DNA of 64,000 nt from an uncultured Collinsella sp. (GTDB lineage Bacteria > Actinomycetota > Coriobacteriia > Coriobacteriales > Coriobacteriaceae), in the NCBI GenBank assembly GCA_902489665.1, contig CABUAT010000005.1:1-64000 (forward strand), written 5' to 3'. The notes beneath the pieces were generated by a model. That model searched no databases. It was not told the DNA's origin and saw only the letters and a program-made list of their open reading frames with translations. Position numbers and translations under genes: made by a program. Below, piece by piece: positions 1 through 7,453 of the stretch; positions within the stretch are counted from its first letter, which is position 1, and every line of letters begins with the position of its first letter.

Positions 1-6
1 AAAGAG

Positions 7-32
7 AAGAGGCGGGGCATGCCCCGCCTCTT
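7..32. terminator. Perfect GC-rich hairpin at window edge
   Basis: AGGCGGGGC and GCCCCGCCT arms pair perfectly around a 2-3 nt loop, with A-rich sequence on the left and TTA on the right. This looks like a bidirectional intrinsic terminator, probably for a gene left of the window. Bases 33-233 are AT-rich, without a convincing gene; they contain an 11-bp inverted repeat (113-123 with 132-142). Confidence 0.6.
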
Positions 33-233
33 ACACCACATCTCTGCGCGCTACCCCTACAACCCCCTAAAGCAGCCAACCTGACTGGTTTAAGGCGTAT
101 TGGAGCCAATTTTAATGAACATACTAAAGGCTATGTTCATTATCTTTTAGGATGTAAATGCTATTCACTTAGCAACAGTACTCATATTTGGCATTTTTTG
201 TCCATTGCTATATAACTAACACCCTATAGCAGA

Positions 234-270
234 CAAAAAACAGGCCGCAGCCCATCGCTGCGGGCTGTTC
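234..270 (-). terminator. Terminator of the Nramp-like gene
   Basis: On the minus strand a 13-bp stem (one mismatch) around GATG is followed by TTTTTTG. It starts about 18 nt after the stop codon of the Nramp-related gene, as expected for a rho-independent terminator. Confidence 0.75.
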
Positions 271-287
271 GGAAGCAAAAGTGGGCG

Positions 288-1550
288 TTAAGCGCTGTAG
301 CCCATCGCCTGCAGAACAAACATGACGACCGTGAGCACCGTAATCACACCGATAGTCGCCCAAGTGAGCACATTCCACACGCGGCCGTTGCGGTTGGCAC
401 CCATAATGTGACGGTCGGCTGCGATAACCACCTGGAACACCAGAACCACGGGCAACAGCACACCATTGATGACCTGTGAGGTCATCATAATCTGGAACAG
501 ATCGACGCCGGGCATAAGCACCAGCACGGCAGAGATACCGATGATGGCCGTAATGATGCCGCGATAGACCGGGGCCTCGTCCCAGCTGCGGTCGGCACCG
601 CGCTCCCAGCCAAATGCCTCGCAGATAGCGCTCGACGTAACGCCCGGCAGCACGCAGGCAGCCAAGAAGCTCGCCGCGACCAGGCCCGAGGCAAACAGTA
701 CCGTGGACCACTGACCCGCAATAGGCTCCAACGCGCGGGCGGCATCGGCAGCATCGCTAATCTGAATACCCGCCGGGAACAACACCGTACCGGTCGTGAT
801 GATAATAAAGCCGGCAATGACATCGGCGGCAAGCGAGCCGCTCACGGTATCGATGCGCTGCAGCACGATATCGTCCTCGCCCGCGTTCTTATCGACCACG
901 TTGTTCTGCGCCAAGAAAATCATCCACGGCGCGATGGTGGTACCGATCGTTGCGACCACGAGCGACACGTAGCTGGGGTCATTTTGAATGTTAGGCACGA
1001 CCAGGTCGACCGCGACCTCACCCCAGTTGGGGCCAGCCATAAACGCGGCGACAATATAGGTCACGAACACGCAGCTCACCAGCAGCAGAATCTTCTCGAT
1101 GCGCTGGAAGCTGCCCGACATGGTAAGCATCCACACCAGCAGCGCCACCAGCGGCACCGAAATGCTCGCCGGCACGCCAAAGAGGGCAAGGCCGCTGGCG
1201 ATGCCCGCAAACTCCGAAATGGTCACAGCCGTGTTGGCGATCAACAGCGCCGCCATAGCAAGTACACTCTTGCGCACGCCAAAGCGCTCGCGAATGAGCG
1301 ATGCCAGGCCCTTGCCCGTGACGCAGCCGCAGCGCGCCGCGGTCTCCTGCGTCACGATGAGCAGCACAGTCATGACGGGAAGCATCCAGAGCATCTTGTA
1401 GCCATAGCTGGCACCCGCGCTGGAATACGTTGCAATGCCGCCGGCGTCATTGCCCGAAAGCGCCGCCAGCAGACCGGGACCCATAGCGCCAAAGATGGCC
1501 GCGATGGTCAACTTTTGCTTGGTGCCCGACTTTTGCTTGGTATTTTGCAC
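288..1550 (-). CDS. Nramp-related metal transporter, probably a Mg2+ (NRMT-type) transporter
   Basis: Predicted 420-residue SLC11/Nramp-fold membrane protein with about 11 helices. The GTG at 1550 is chosen because AGGTGG lies 4 nt upstream and an earlier ATG would start far inside the preceding gene. The helix-1 motif, DPGN in classical Mn2+/Fe2+ Nramps, reads D35-A-G-G38. The helix-6 motif, A-x-x-M-P-H classically, reads T-T-I-A207-P-W209, so the metal-coordinating Met and the conserved His are both gone. Loss of that Met is the mark of Nramp-related Mg2+ transporters described from Clostridium and Eggerthella lenta; Mg2+ as substrate is therefore inferred. The gene follows an MgtE-like gene directly, and its ribosome-binding site overlaps that gene's stop codon, which suggests coupled translation and a shared Mg2+ role. 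Confidence 0.85.
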   Translation of the reverse strand: MQNTKQKSGTKQKLTIAAIFGAMGPGLLAALSGNDAGGIATYSSAGASYGYKMLWMLPVMTVLLIVTQETAARCGCVTGKGLASLIRERFGVRKSVLAMAALLIANTAVTISEFAGIASGLALFGVPASISVPLVALLVWMLTMSGSFQRIEKILLLVSCVFVTYIVAAFMAGPNWGEVAVDLVVPNIQNDPSYVSLVVATIGTTIAPWMIFLAQNNVVDKNAGEDDIVLQRIDTVSGSLAADVIAGFIIITTGTVLFPAGIQISDAADAARALEPIAGQWSTVLFASGLVAASFLAACVLPGVTSSAICEAFGWERGADRSWDEAPVYRGIITAIIGISAVLVLMPGVDLFQIMMTSQVINGVLLPVVLVFQVVIAADRHIMGANRNGRVWNVLTWATIGVITVLTVVMFVLQAMGYSA

Positions 1551-1558
1551 GCGACCAC

Positions 1559-3403
1559 CTAACCCATGACCGACATGGTGAGCAGCACCGCAGCGGCGCA
1601 GTACGCTACGCACGAGATCATGACGGCAATAACGTTCATGGCGGTGCCCGACGTGTTGAGGTCATGCTCGTCACGCCAGAACAGCACCATCAGGTAAATC
1701 ACGGCGCTCATGTTGCCAACCAGGCAAATGATGGCAGCGATATTAAAGCACCCGGTAAAGAGTTGCTCCTCAAACATGGGCGCATCGGGGAACGCAGCGG
1801 TGCGCACCAGCTGGGCGCACAGATAGGTCACGAGTGACAGAATCAGGCCCATGCCCGTGCTCTGGAAGAAGAACCCCAGATACGGCTTGGGCTCGTCGTC
1901 GTGACCGTCATACTCCAGGAAGTAGTTCTTGACGAACGACACCATACGCGAGGCAGCCAGCAACACGAGCGGCATGGCGCACATGGGGAACACCACCAAA
2001 TGCGCGGAGCCCAGCGCCGTCCCCAGCACCGTTGCCATGATGCACGAGGCGATGCCCCACACGACGACCCAGTACTGACGATGCACGAACCAGCTGAGCA
2101 CGTTCGTCGAGTCGTCGGACGCGCTATCGCCCGAGCCGACACCGGCGATCTGCAGGTCCTCCTGATGCTCCTCGGCAATAACGTCCATGGCGTCGTCGAA
2201 GGTCACGATGCCCAGGATATGACGGTTCTCGTCGCAGACAGGGATGGCAACCAGGTCGTACTTGGTCATCTCGTCCGTCACGTCTTCCTGGTCCTCGTCG
2301 GGTGACACGTAGACCAGATCGCGATAGGCGAGCTGGCCCAGCGTGGCGTCGCGGTCGGCCACGATCAGCGTGCGCAGCGAAAGCACGCCCGTCAGCATGC
2401 CGCTCGGGTCCTCGGTATAGACGTAATAGACGCTCTCAAAGTCCTCGTCGAGCTTGCGAATCGCCTCGATGGCGTCGCCGACCGTCGCCGTGGCGGGCAG
2501 CGAGACAAACTCCGAGGTCATGATGCGGCCGGCGGTGTTGTCCTCGTAGCCCAGCAGATTACGAATCGCCTTCTCCTCCTTGACGCCCATCAGGCGCAGG
2601 AGCTTCTCGGCCTTCTCGTAATCGAGCTCGTCAATCAGGTCGGCGGCGTCGTCCGGGTCCATCATGGCCAGCATCGACGATGCGTCGGTGTCGGACATGC
2701 CCTCGAGCATCTCGGTCATGAGCTCGTCGTCATCGAACTCAGAGATGGCCTCGGCGGCCTGGGCGGTGTCGAGCTGCGCGAACACCTGCGCGCGCAGGCG
2801 CGGGTCGAGCTGCTCGATAATGTCGGCGATGTCGGCAGGGTGCAGCTCGCCGAGCGTCTTGTGCGACACCGAGAGCTGGATGTTCTTGGTCGAGCGGTCG
2901 AGCAGGTCCATGTAGGACCAGGCGATGATGTCCTCGCTGAGCGGCTTGCCCAGGTGCTTCATAAAGCCCTCGACGACATGCTCGAGCGCGGGGCTAATCG
3001 CGCGCAGCAGACCGCGGGCGCCGACCTCAGCACCCAGCAGACGCAGCTGGTTTTCGCCCGACATGGAGAACTTGATGTCGTTTACGCGCACGACCTTCAT
3101 GCCCTGCGTGTCGACGATCTGCTTGTTGAGCACGTCACGCGCCAACAGGAGCTCGGTCGGCTGCAGATATGAGAAGCGGATATTAGTGGCGGACGTATTG
3201 AGGTACACGCCCGTCTCGTCGATACGGTCGACCCATTTGCGCCAGCTGATCATAAACGGCGTCTTGCCGGGGCCGCGAAACGCAAGCGACGTCACGTGCG
3301 GAAAAACTTCGCCGGTAGCAATACCAAAATCGTTGACCACGCCGAGCTTTTCGCCGTCGACGTCCAAGACCGGCAATTTGAGCATCTCACTCAGATAATT
3401 CAA
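1559..3403 (-). CDS. PRC-barrel / MgtE_N / CBS membrane protein (MgtE-like)
   Basis: 614 residues. Two PRC-barrel-like segments (about 1-75 and 90-130) precede an MgtE N-terminal superhelical domain (about 180-290, with L-H-P-A-D-I-A-D-I-I), a CBS pair (about 295-420) and roughly five membrane helices (about 450-614). In MgtE channels the N and CBS domains sense cytosolic Mg2+. The membrane part here does not show the canonical G-G-N-x-G-x-Q pore motif; the equivalent region reads M-P-L-V-L-L-A-A-S-R. It may be a very divergent channel or a regulatory partner of the Nramp-related protein encoded just downstream. Start is TTG with GGGGAG about 6 nt upstream; the next in-frame ATG, six codons in, lacks a ribosome-binding site. 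Confidence 0.8.
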   Translation of the reverse strand: MNYLSEMLKLPVLDVDGEKLGVVNDFGIATGEVFPHVTSLAFRGPGKTPFMISWRKWVDRIDETGVYLNTSATNIRFSYLQPTELLLARDVLNKQIVDTQGMKVVRVNDIKFSMSGENQLRLLGAEVGARGLLRAISPALEHVVEGFMKHLGKPLSEDIIAWSYMDLLDRSTKNIQLSVSHKTLGELHPADIADIIEQLDPRLRAQVFAQLDTAQAAEAISEFDDDELMTEMLEGMSDTDASSMLAMMDPDDAADLIDELDYEKAEKLLRLMGVKEEKAIRNLLGYEDNTAGRIMTSEFVSLPATATVGDAIEAIRKLDEDFESVYYVYTEDPSGMLTGVLSLRTLIVADRDATLGQLAYRDLVYVSPDEDQEDVTDEMTKYDLVAIPVCDENRHILGIVTFDDAMDVIAEEHQEDLQIAGVGSGDSASDDSTNVLSWFVHRQYWVVVWGIASCIMATVLGTALGSAHLVVFPMCAMPLVLLAASRMVSFVKNYFLEYDGHDDEPKPYLGFFFQSTGMGLILSLVTYLCAQLVRTAAFPDAPMFEEQLFTGCFNIAAIICLVGNMSAVIYLMVLFWRDEHDLNTSGTAMNVIAVMISCVAYCAAAVLLTMSVMG

Positions 3404-3716
3404 TGGTGCTCCCCATCATTATTCCTGCGGACCGCGGCCGGACGGGCACGCTATCCGTGGACTGTTTGATATGTATACGCATGCGCGGGCGGCACGCCGC
3501 TCGACGCTTACACCCCGTGCATACGCAAAAAGCACCTGCATGGGGTCATCGACTGTATGGTCGAGGTTTGGATTTCACCTGTAACCTTTCTCTTGACCCT
3601 CATTAACCGCAGTAACTATAGCATCAGCATCGCGCTGCGGCACCGAATTTATGCGCTGCACATTGCAGGCATACCAAACGCTAACGCATCCGTGACATAG
3701 TCGTCCGCAGCGAAGT
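3404..3716. other. Non-coding leader region upstream of the MgtE-like gene
   Basis: No gene is supported here. As the minus-strand leader of a predicted Mg2+ operon it was read for an M-box or Mn2+ riboswitch; I cannot match the conserved cores of either. It ends in a long inverted repeat, listed separately. Confidence 0.5.
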
Positions 3717-3822
3717 GGTGGGACAAAATTATCAGTAGTGTTTGTCCCAGGGTCGCTTGCGACGACAAGCCCGATGCACCTTTCGCACCTGGGACAAACA
3801 CTACTGATAATTTTGTCCCACC
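3717..3822. repeat. Perfect 35-bp inverted repeat with nested hairpins
   Basis: The arms 3717-3751 and 3788-3822 are perfect reverse complements. Each arm is itself a hairpin (GGGACAAA ... TTTGTCCC), and the 36-nt loop contains GTCGC-TT-GCGAC. The transcript can form either one long stem or two separate hairpins. It starts 17 nt past the stop of the gene ending at 3839, so it lies in that gene's 3' untranslated region. Confidence 0.9.
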
Positions 3823-3838
3823 GTGCCACTCGTTTGAG

Positions 3839-5245
3839 CTACTCTGCGGTGTCGTCGTCCTCGGGGAGTTGGGGGAACACGGCGTTTTTGGGCATGGAAA
3901 CCTTGGTGAGCGAGGTGAGCTTTTTGCTCAATGCCGTGTCCGTCTTGACCAGGTCGCTGAGCGTCACGATCTTGTAGCCGTCGGCAATGAGGCCGTCGAT
4001 AATCTGCGGCAGCGCCTCGAGCGTCTGCTCGGCGCATTCGTCTCTATCAGTGAGCAGCACGATATTGCCCGGCGTCACCGAATCGAGCACCGTCGAGACC
4101 TGCTCGTCGGCACCGTTGAGTAGCCAGTCGCCCGAGTCAATATTCCACGAGACCACGGCGGAGACCAGGTCCATCGCATCAATCCAGTTTTGCTCGTCAA
4201 AGGCAGCGTAGGGAGCACGCAGCAGCATCGTCTTCACGCCGGTCGCCGACTTAATCGCATCGGTACCTTTCGTGATCTGTTCGCGTACCGCCTCACGGTC
4301 CTGACCCTTGAGCGAATCGTCGCTGTAGCTGTTGGATCCGATCTCGCACCCGGCATCGACAATCGCCTTGGCCGTGGCAGGCGAGGCCTCGGCCGCATCG
4401 CCCGAAAGGAAGAACGTCGCGGTGACGCCCTTTTCCTTGAGCACCTGCAAGATCTGCTTGGTAGCGCCGCTCGGACCCTCGTCAAACGTCAGCGCCACGT
4501 ACTTTTTGTTGCCCTTGGGCGCCACGCTGGCGCACGCAACAACGCAATCGGTGGCGGGCACAACCTCGCCGCGGTCTTGCGTCTTGCCCGACTGCTCACC
4601 AACCCACACCTCGGAGCGGCCCTGGACACCCCACGTCTGCACATACTCGATAGCGCCCGTGCGCTCGACCTTGAGCTTGGGCTCGATAACCGTAGCCTGA
4701 ACCTCGTGCTTCTCGTAGATGTTGCGACCGTCTTTGACCGTCACCTTCTCGCCGCCGGTAAGCTCACGGCTGTCCCATTTGCCCTGCTTCACGCGCTTGC
4801 CGTCAACCTTTACCGACAGCTTTTCGCCCCCGTGACGCTTGAGCACGCTGTCGTCGACGGCCAGCAGGTCACCCGCGTCATAGGTGTCGGTCAGCTCCTG
4901 GTCGTCAATAAGATTCTGCAGCGTAGAGCCCACGCGCACCGCGGTCTTTTGCCCGTTGAGCTCCACGTCAACGCTGCGGTTGACGTAGCCCACAACGGCA
5001 GCGATAAACAGCACGAGCGCGCAGCCCACGGCGATGAGCGCATAGGGTAGACGGGATGGGCGGCGGGGCGAGCGCCCGTTGCCAATGCGCGCACTGCGGT
5101 CGCTAAAACCGCGGCTATGGTTGAGGTACATCGCGCCGGGCTTACGGCGGCGTTTGCGCTGGCCGCTGGGCAGCTGCCCCAGGTCGCGGCGCGCCGTCGG
5201 ACGCGCACCGGAGTGCCCGTTTAAGTTGGATCCGTTTTGGCGCAT
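3839..5245 (-). CDS. Membrane-anchored DUF348/G5-like protein with a degenerate polysaccharide-deacetylase domain
   Basis: 468 residues. A basic cytoplasmic N-terminus (1-66) is followed by one transmembrane helix (about 68-87), a DUF348-like ubiquitin-fold segment (about 90-135), a G5-like region (about 165-230) and a NodB-type deacetylase domain (about 248-455), all outside the membrane. NodB motif 1 is T-F-D255-E256-G-P instead of TFDDGP. Motif 2 (H-S/T-x-x-H) reads N305-S-Y-S-D309, so both zinc histidines are missing. RAPY (343-346) and D-S-G-D-W (370-374) remain, and the motif-5 His is Thr399. Fold assignment is secure, but catalysis by the usual metal site is unlikely; a glycan-binding role or another metal site is possible. 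Start ATG has GGAGGG just upstream. Confidence 0.8.
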   Translation of the reverse strand: MRQNGSNLNGHSGARPTARRDLGQLPSGQRKRRRKPGAMYLNHSRGFSDRSARIGNGRSPRRPSRLPYALIAVGCALVLFIAAVVGYVNRSVDVELNGQKTAVRVGSTLQNLIDDQELTDTYDAGDLLAVDDSVLKRHGGEKLSVKVDGKRVKQGKWDSRELTGGEKVTVKDGRNIYEKHEVQATVIEPKLKVERTGAIEYVQTWGVQGRSEVWVGEQSGKTQDRGEVVPATDCVVACASVAPKGNKKYVALTFDEGPSGATKQILQVLKEKGVTATFFLSGDAAEASPATAKAIVDAGCEIGSNSYSDDSLKGQDREAVREQITKGTDAIKSATGVKTMLLRAPYAAFDEQNWIDAMDLVSAVVSWNIDSGDWLLNGADEQVSTVLDSVTPGNIVLLTDRDECAEQTLEALPQIIDGLIADGYKIVTLSDLVKTDTALSKKLTSLTKVSMPKNAVFPQLPEDDDTAE

Positions 5246-5266
5246 GTGCCCTCCCCCATAAACACA

Positions 5267-5296
5267 GCGAGCCGGAGCAACATGTCTCCGGCTCGC
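5267..5296 (-). terminator. Hairpin after the PRC-barrel gene
   Basis: Perfect 11-bp stem (GCGAGCCGGAG with CTCCGGCTCGC) around an 8-nt loop, 21 nt past the stop of the PRC-barrel gene. The U-tract is weak (TGTGTTT). Confidence 0.6.
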
Positions 5297-5317
5297 CTCC
5301 CATCATTTGGTACGTCG

Positions 5318-6073
5318 CTATTTGCTAGCTTTTGACGAGCCACCGCTCGCCTTTTGGTATTCGTCCTTAAAGGCCTTGAACATGCCGCGCGTCTTGCCGA
5401 GCTGCTTGCCCAGCGCACGACTGCCCTTGTCCACGGCGACCGATCCCTTGTCATCGAGCACCTTGGCGCCCTTTTTGACCTTATCGCCCACCACGACACT
5501 GGCCTCGGCAGCCTTGGCGGCCGCGCCGCCCGAATACCCGAGTGTCTTGACCTCGTCCGAAACGATCATCGCGCCGTTCTCGTAGCCGCGCAGCATCGTC
5601 GGCGGCACCTGCGTGTCACCGACCAGCACGCTCGAAGCGGCACCGGCGGTCACATAGAACATCTGAACGATGCCCGAGCGCGGCTTAAACTCCACGTCCG
5701 AACAATAGCCCACGACATCGCCCGATTCCGTGCGCACGTCCATACCAACCCAGATGATGCAATCGTCAAGGTTAATGTCGAGGCGCTTGGCCGCAGCGGC
5801 ATCGTAGGTGTCCTTGGCGTCATCCACCGCGATGGCGCCCTCATAGACGCCGATGGCATCGAGCGCCACAAAACGGTCGGGGCGCTCAATCATGCCCGCA
5901 ATATCGGACTGGCGAACCATAAAGCCCGCCACGCGCGTGCCGCCCGGGGTAAAGACCGGAAAGTGGATCTTCCCGAGCTTTTTAGGGCTGCGCGGCGTGC
6001 CGTCCTTTTTGGTGCGCTTGTCCTCGGAAGGCTTGCGATAGATCTTGGCGCCGACAAAATCCCCGGCGCGCAT
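5318..6073 (-). CDS. PRC-barrel domain protein
   Basis: 251 residues. Two PRC-barrel-like modules are visible: about 1-90 (G-D-F-V-G-A-K-I and a V-A-G-F-M-V-R strand) and about 105-170 (V-R-T-E-S-G-D-V-V-G-Y). A lysine- and alanine-rich, probably helical tail follows (about 180-251). PRC barrels are small beta folds used in RNA-processing and membrane-associated proteins; no catalytic residues are apparent. The start codon overlaps the stop of the preceding YtxH gene in TAATG, so translation is probably coupled. The specific role is unknown. Confidence 0.65.
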   Translation of the reverse strand: MRAGDFVGAKIYRKPSEDKRTKKDGTPRSPKKLGKIHFPVFTPGGTRVAGFMVRQSDIAGMIERPDRFVALDAIGVYEGAIAVDDAKDTYDAAAAKRLDINLDDCIIWVGMDVRTESGDVVGYCSDVEFKPRSGIVQMFYVTAGAASSVLVGDTQVPPTMLRGYENGAMIVSDEVKTLGYSGGAAAKAAEASVVVGDKVKKGAKVLDDKGSVAVDKGSRALGKQLGKTRGMFKAFKDEYQKASGGSSKASK

Positions 6074-6462
6074 TATGCCTCGGTCGAGGGCTCCGCAGCC
6101 TCGGTGTCGGCCTCGGCGGCGTTCTCGACCACGACGTCGGCAGCGGGCGTCACGTTGCCGCCCGAGATGGCGTCGTTGAGCTGCTCGCGCAGCTGGTCCA
6201 TGCGCTCGCGGGCCAGGTCGACCTTAGCGCGCAGGTCATCGGTCTTGGCATCGACCATCGGGCCGAAGTCGTTGACCGCGGCGCGGGCCTCCTCGGCACC
6301 GTGCTCGTAGGTATCGCGCATGTTATCCCAAGCGTCGTTGGCGATATCGGCAGCCATGGCGCGGGTCTCGGCGCCCGAGCGCGGGGCCAGAGCAACGCCG
6401 ATGATAGCGCCGGCGGCGGCACCAAAGAGTGCACCGGAGACAAAGCTAAAAGTCTTACCCAT
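6073..6462 (-). CDS. YtxH-domain protein
   Basis: 129 residues from the ATG at 6462, chosen because AGGAGAGG lies about 8 nt upstream. An N-terminal glycine/alanine-rich hydrophobic segment (about 5-28, ending in A-P-R-S-G) is the YtxH signature. A charged amphipathic helix and an acidic Ala/Glu tail follow. YtxH proteins are small membrane-associated proteins linked to general stress in Firmicutes; the molecular function is unknown. It overlaps the PRC-barrel gene by one base. Confidence 0.7.
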   Translation of the reverse strand: MGKTFSFVSGALFGAAAGAIIGVALAPRSGAETRAMAADIANDAWDNMRDTYEHGAEEARAAVNDFGPMVDAKTDDLRAKVDLARERMDQLREQLNDAISGGNVTPAADVVVENAAEADTEAAEPSTEA

Positions 6463-6598
6463 GATCATTCCTCTCCTGCGGGCACGTCGGCGCCCACCGT
6501 TTGAATGCTGTCCATTATACCCGCAGCGCAACACTTGCCGCCCCGCTCATCTGCATACGGCAAAGACGCAGGTACATGATGTTGTTGAGCGAGCGAAC

Positions 6599-7429
6599 CT
6601 ACTCCTGCGGCATGGCGGGCATGGCAACCGTGGCAGCCGGATCCCCGCCGGCGCCGTCCACGAGGGGCAAGCCGCCCTCATGCGCCGATCCAGTCGGAGC
6701 CGTTGCCGCGCCGCCGAAGACGGCCGCGGAGACCTCGTGATTCTCGACAACCGCGCCCTCGGTATCAATCGCCACCTGGGGCTCGTCATCAAAGCTGGGA
6801 ACGCCCTGGGGCTCAGCTGCCGGCTCGGCGGCCGCATCGACAACGGAATCGACGTCGGCGTCCGCAGGAGCATCGCCCTCGGCCGCATCCTCGGCAACGT
6901 CCTCGCCATTCGCGGCGGCGACGGCCTCGTGCGGATCCTTGCCCTCGGCCTCGGCGCGCATGCCCAAAACCAGATTGCGCAGGCCCGCGACCGTACCGTC
7001 CACGTCGGGCGCAGGCTGGTCGGCGTGCAGGTAGGCCCAATCCATCATGAAGGTGGCAGACGACAGCGCGCCGATGGCCAGCGCATCGTCGGGACACGAA
7101 AGCTCAATCTCAAAGACGCGCTCGTCATGCTCGCTCACGCGGGTGCGGCCGCACGAGATATTGCCGGCAAGGCCGGTCTCGTTCATCAGCTCGACCGACA
7201 CGTGCTCCAGCAAGTGGCAGAGCTCGGTCTGGCCCATGCAATCCTGGAACTCGCGGCCGGAATCGCCCAGGCACAGATGCTTGGCAATCGCCGGCACCAG
7301 ATAGTACACGCGCGCCGTGGCCTCGATATCCTCCGAGGTCATGAGCGGCATGCCGGGGTTCACCAGCACATGCGCGCAGATCTTGTCCTCGCTGACGGTG
7401 ACCTTAAGGATGTTGAACAGGCCTGCCAT
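6599..7429 (-). CDS. Stand-alone protein resembling the cyanophycin synthetase N-terminal domain
   Basis: 276 residues. Residues about 40-115 (L-V-P-A-I-A-K-H-L-C, then C-H-L-L-E75-H-V-S-V-E-L, then C-G-R-T-R) follow the pattern of the CphA N-domain, where L-P-x-L-x-x-H, E-H-V-A-L-E-L and F-G-R-T-R are conserved. The ATP-grasp and Mur-ligase-like domains that form cyanophycin are absent. Residues about 150-276 are an acidic Ala/Asp/Glu/Pro-rich tail, probably disordered. GGGGAGAG precedes the ATG by 2-3 nt, and the gene lies 24 nt after the CNNM gene, so the two are probably co-transcribed. Function unknown; homology is judged by eye. Confidence 0.55.
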   Translation of the reverse strand: MAGLFNILKVTVSEDKICAHVLVNPGMPLMTSEDIEATARVYYLVPAIAKHLCLGDSGREFQDCMGQTELCHLLEHVSVELMNETGLAGNISCGRTRVSEHDERVFEIELSCPDDALAIGALSSATFMMDWAYLHADQPAPDVDGTVAGLRNLVLGMRAEAEGKDPHEAVAAANGEDVAEDAAEGDAPADADVDSVVDAAAEPAAEPQGVPSFDDEPQVAIDTEGAVVENHEVSAAVFGGAATAPTGSAHEGGLPLVDGAGGDPAATVAMPAMPQE

Positions 7430-7453
7430 AACTCTCCCCTACTCTTCCTTGTC

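Noticed and set aside
3404..3716. Mg2+ (M-box) or Mn2+ riboswitch upstream of the MgtE-like gene
   Set aside because: I could not match the conserved cores on the minus strand. A covariance-model search (Rfam M-box and yybP-ykoY) would decide.
3575..3829. 84-codon minus-strand frame downstream of the deacetylase-like gene
   Set aside because: It runs through the perfect 35-bp palindrome and shows no ribosome-binding site or protein family features.
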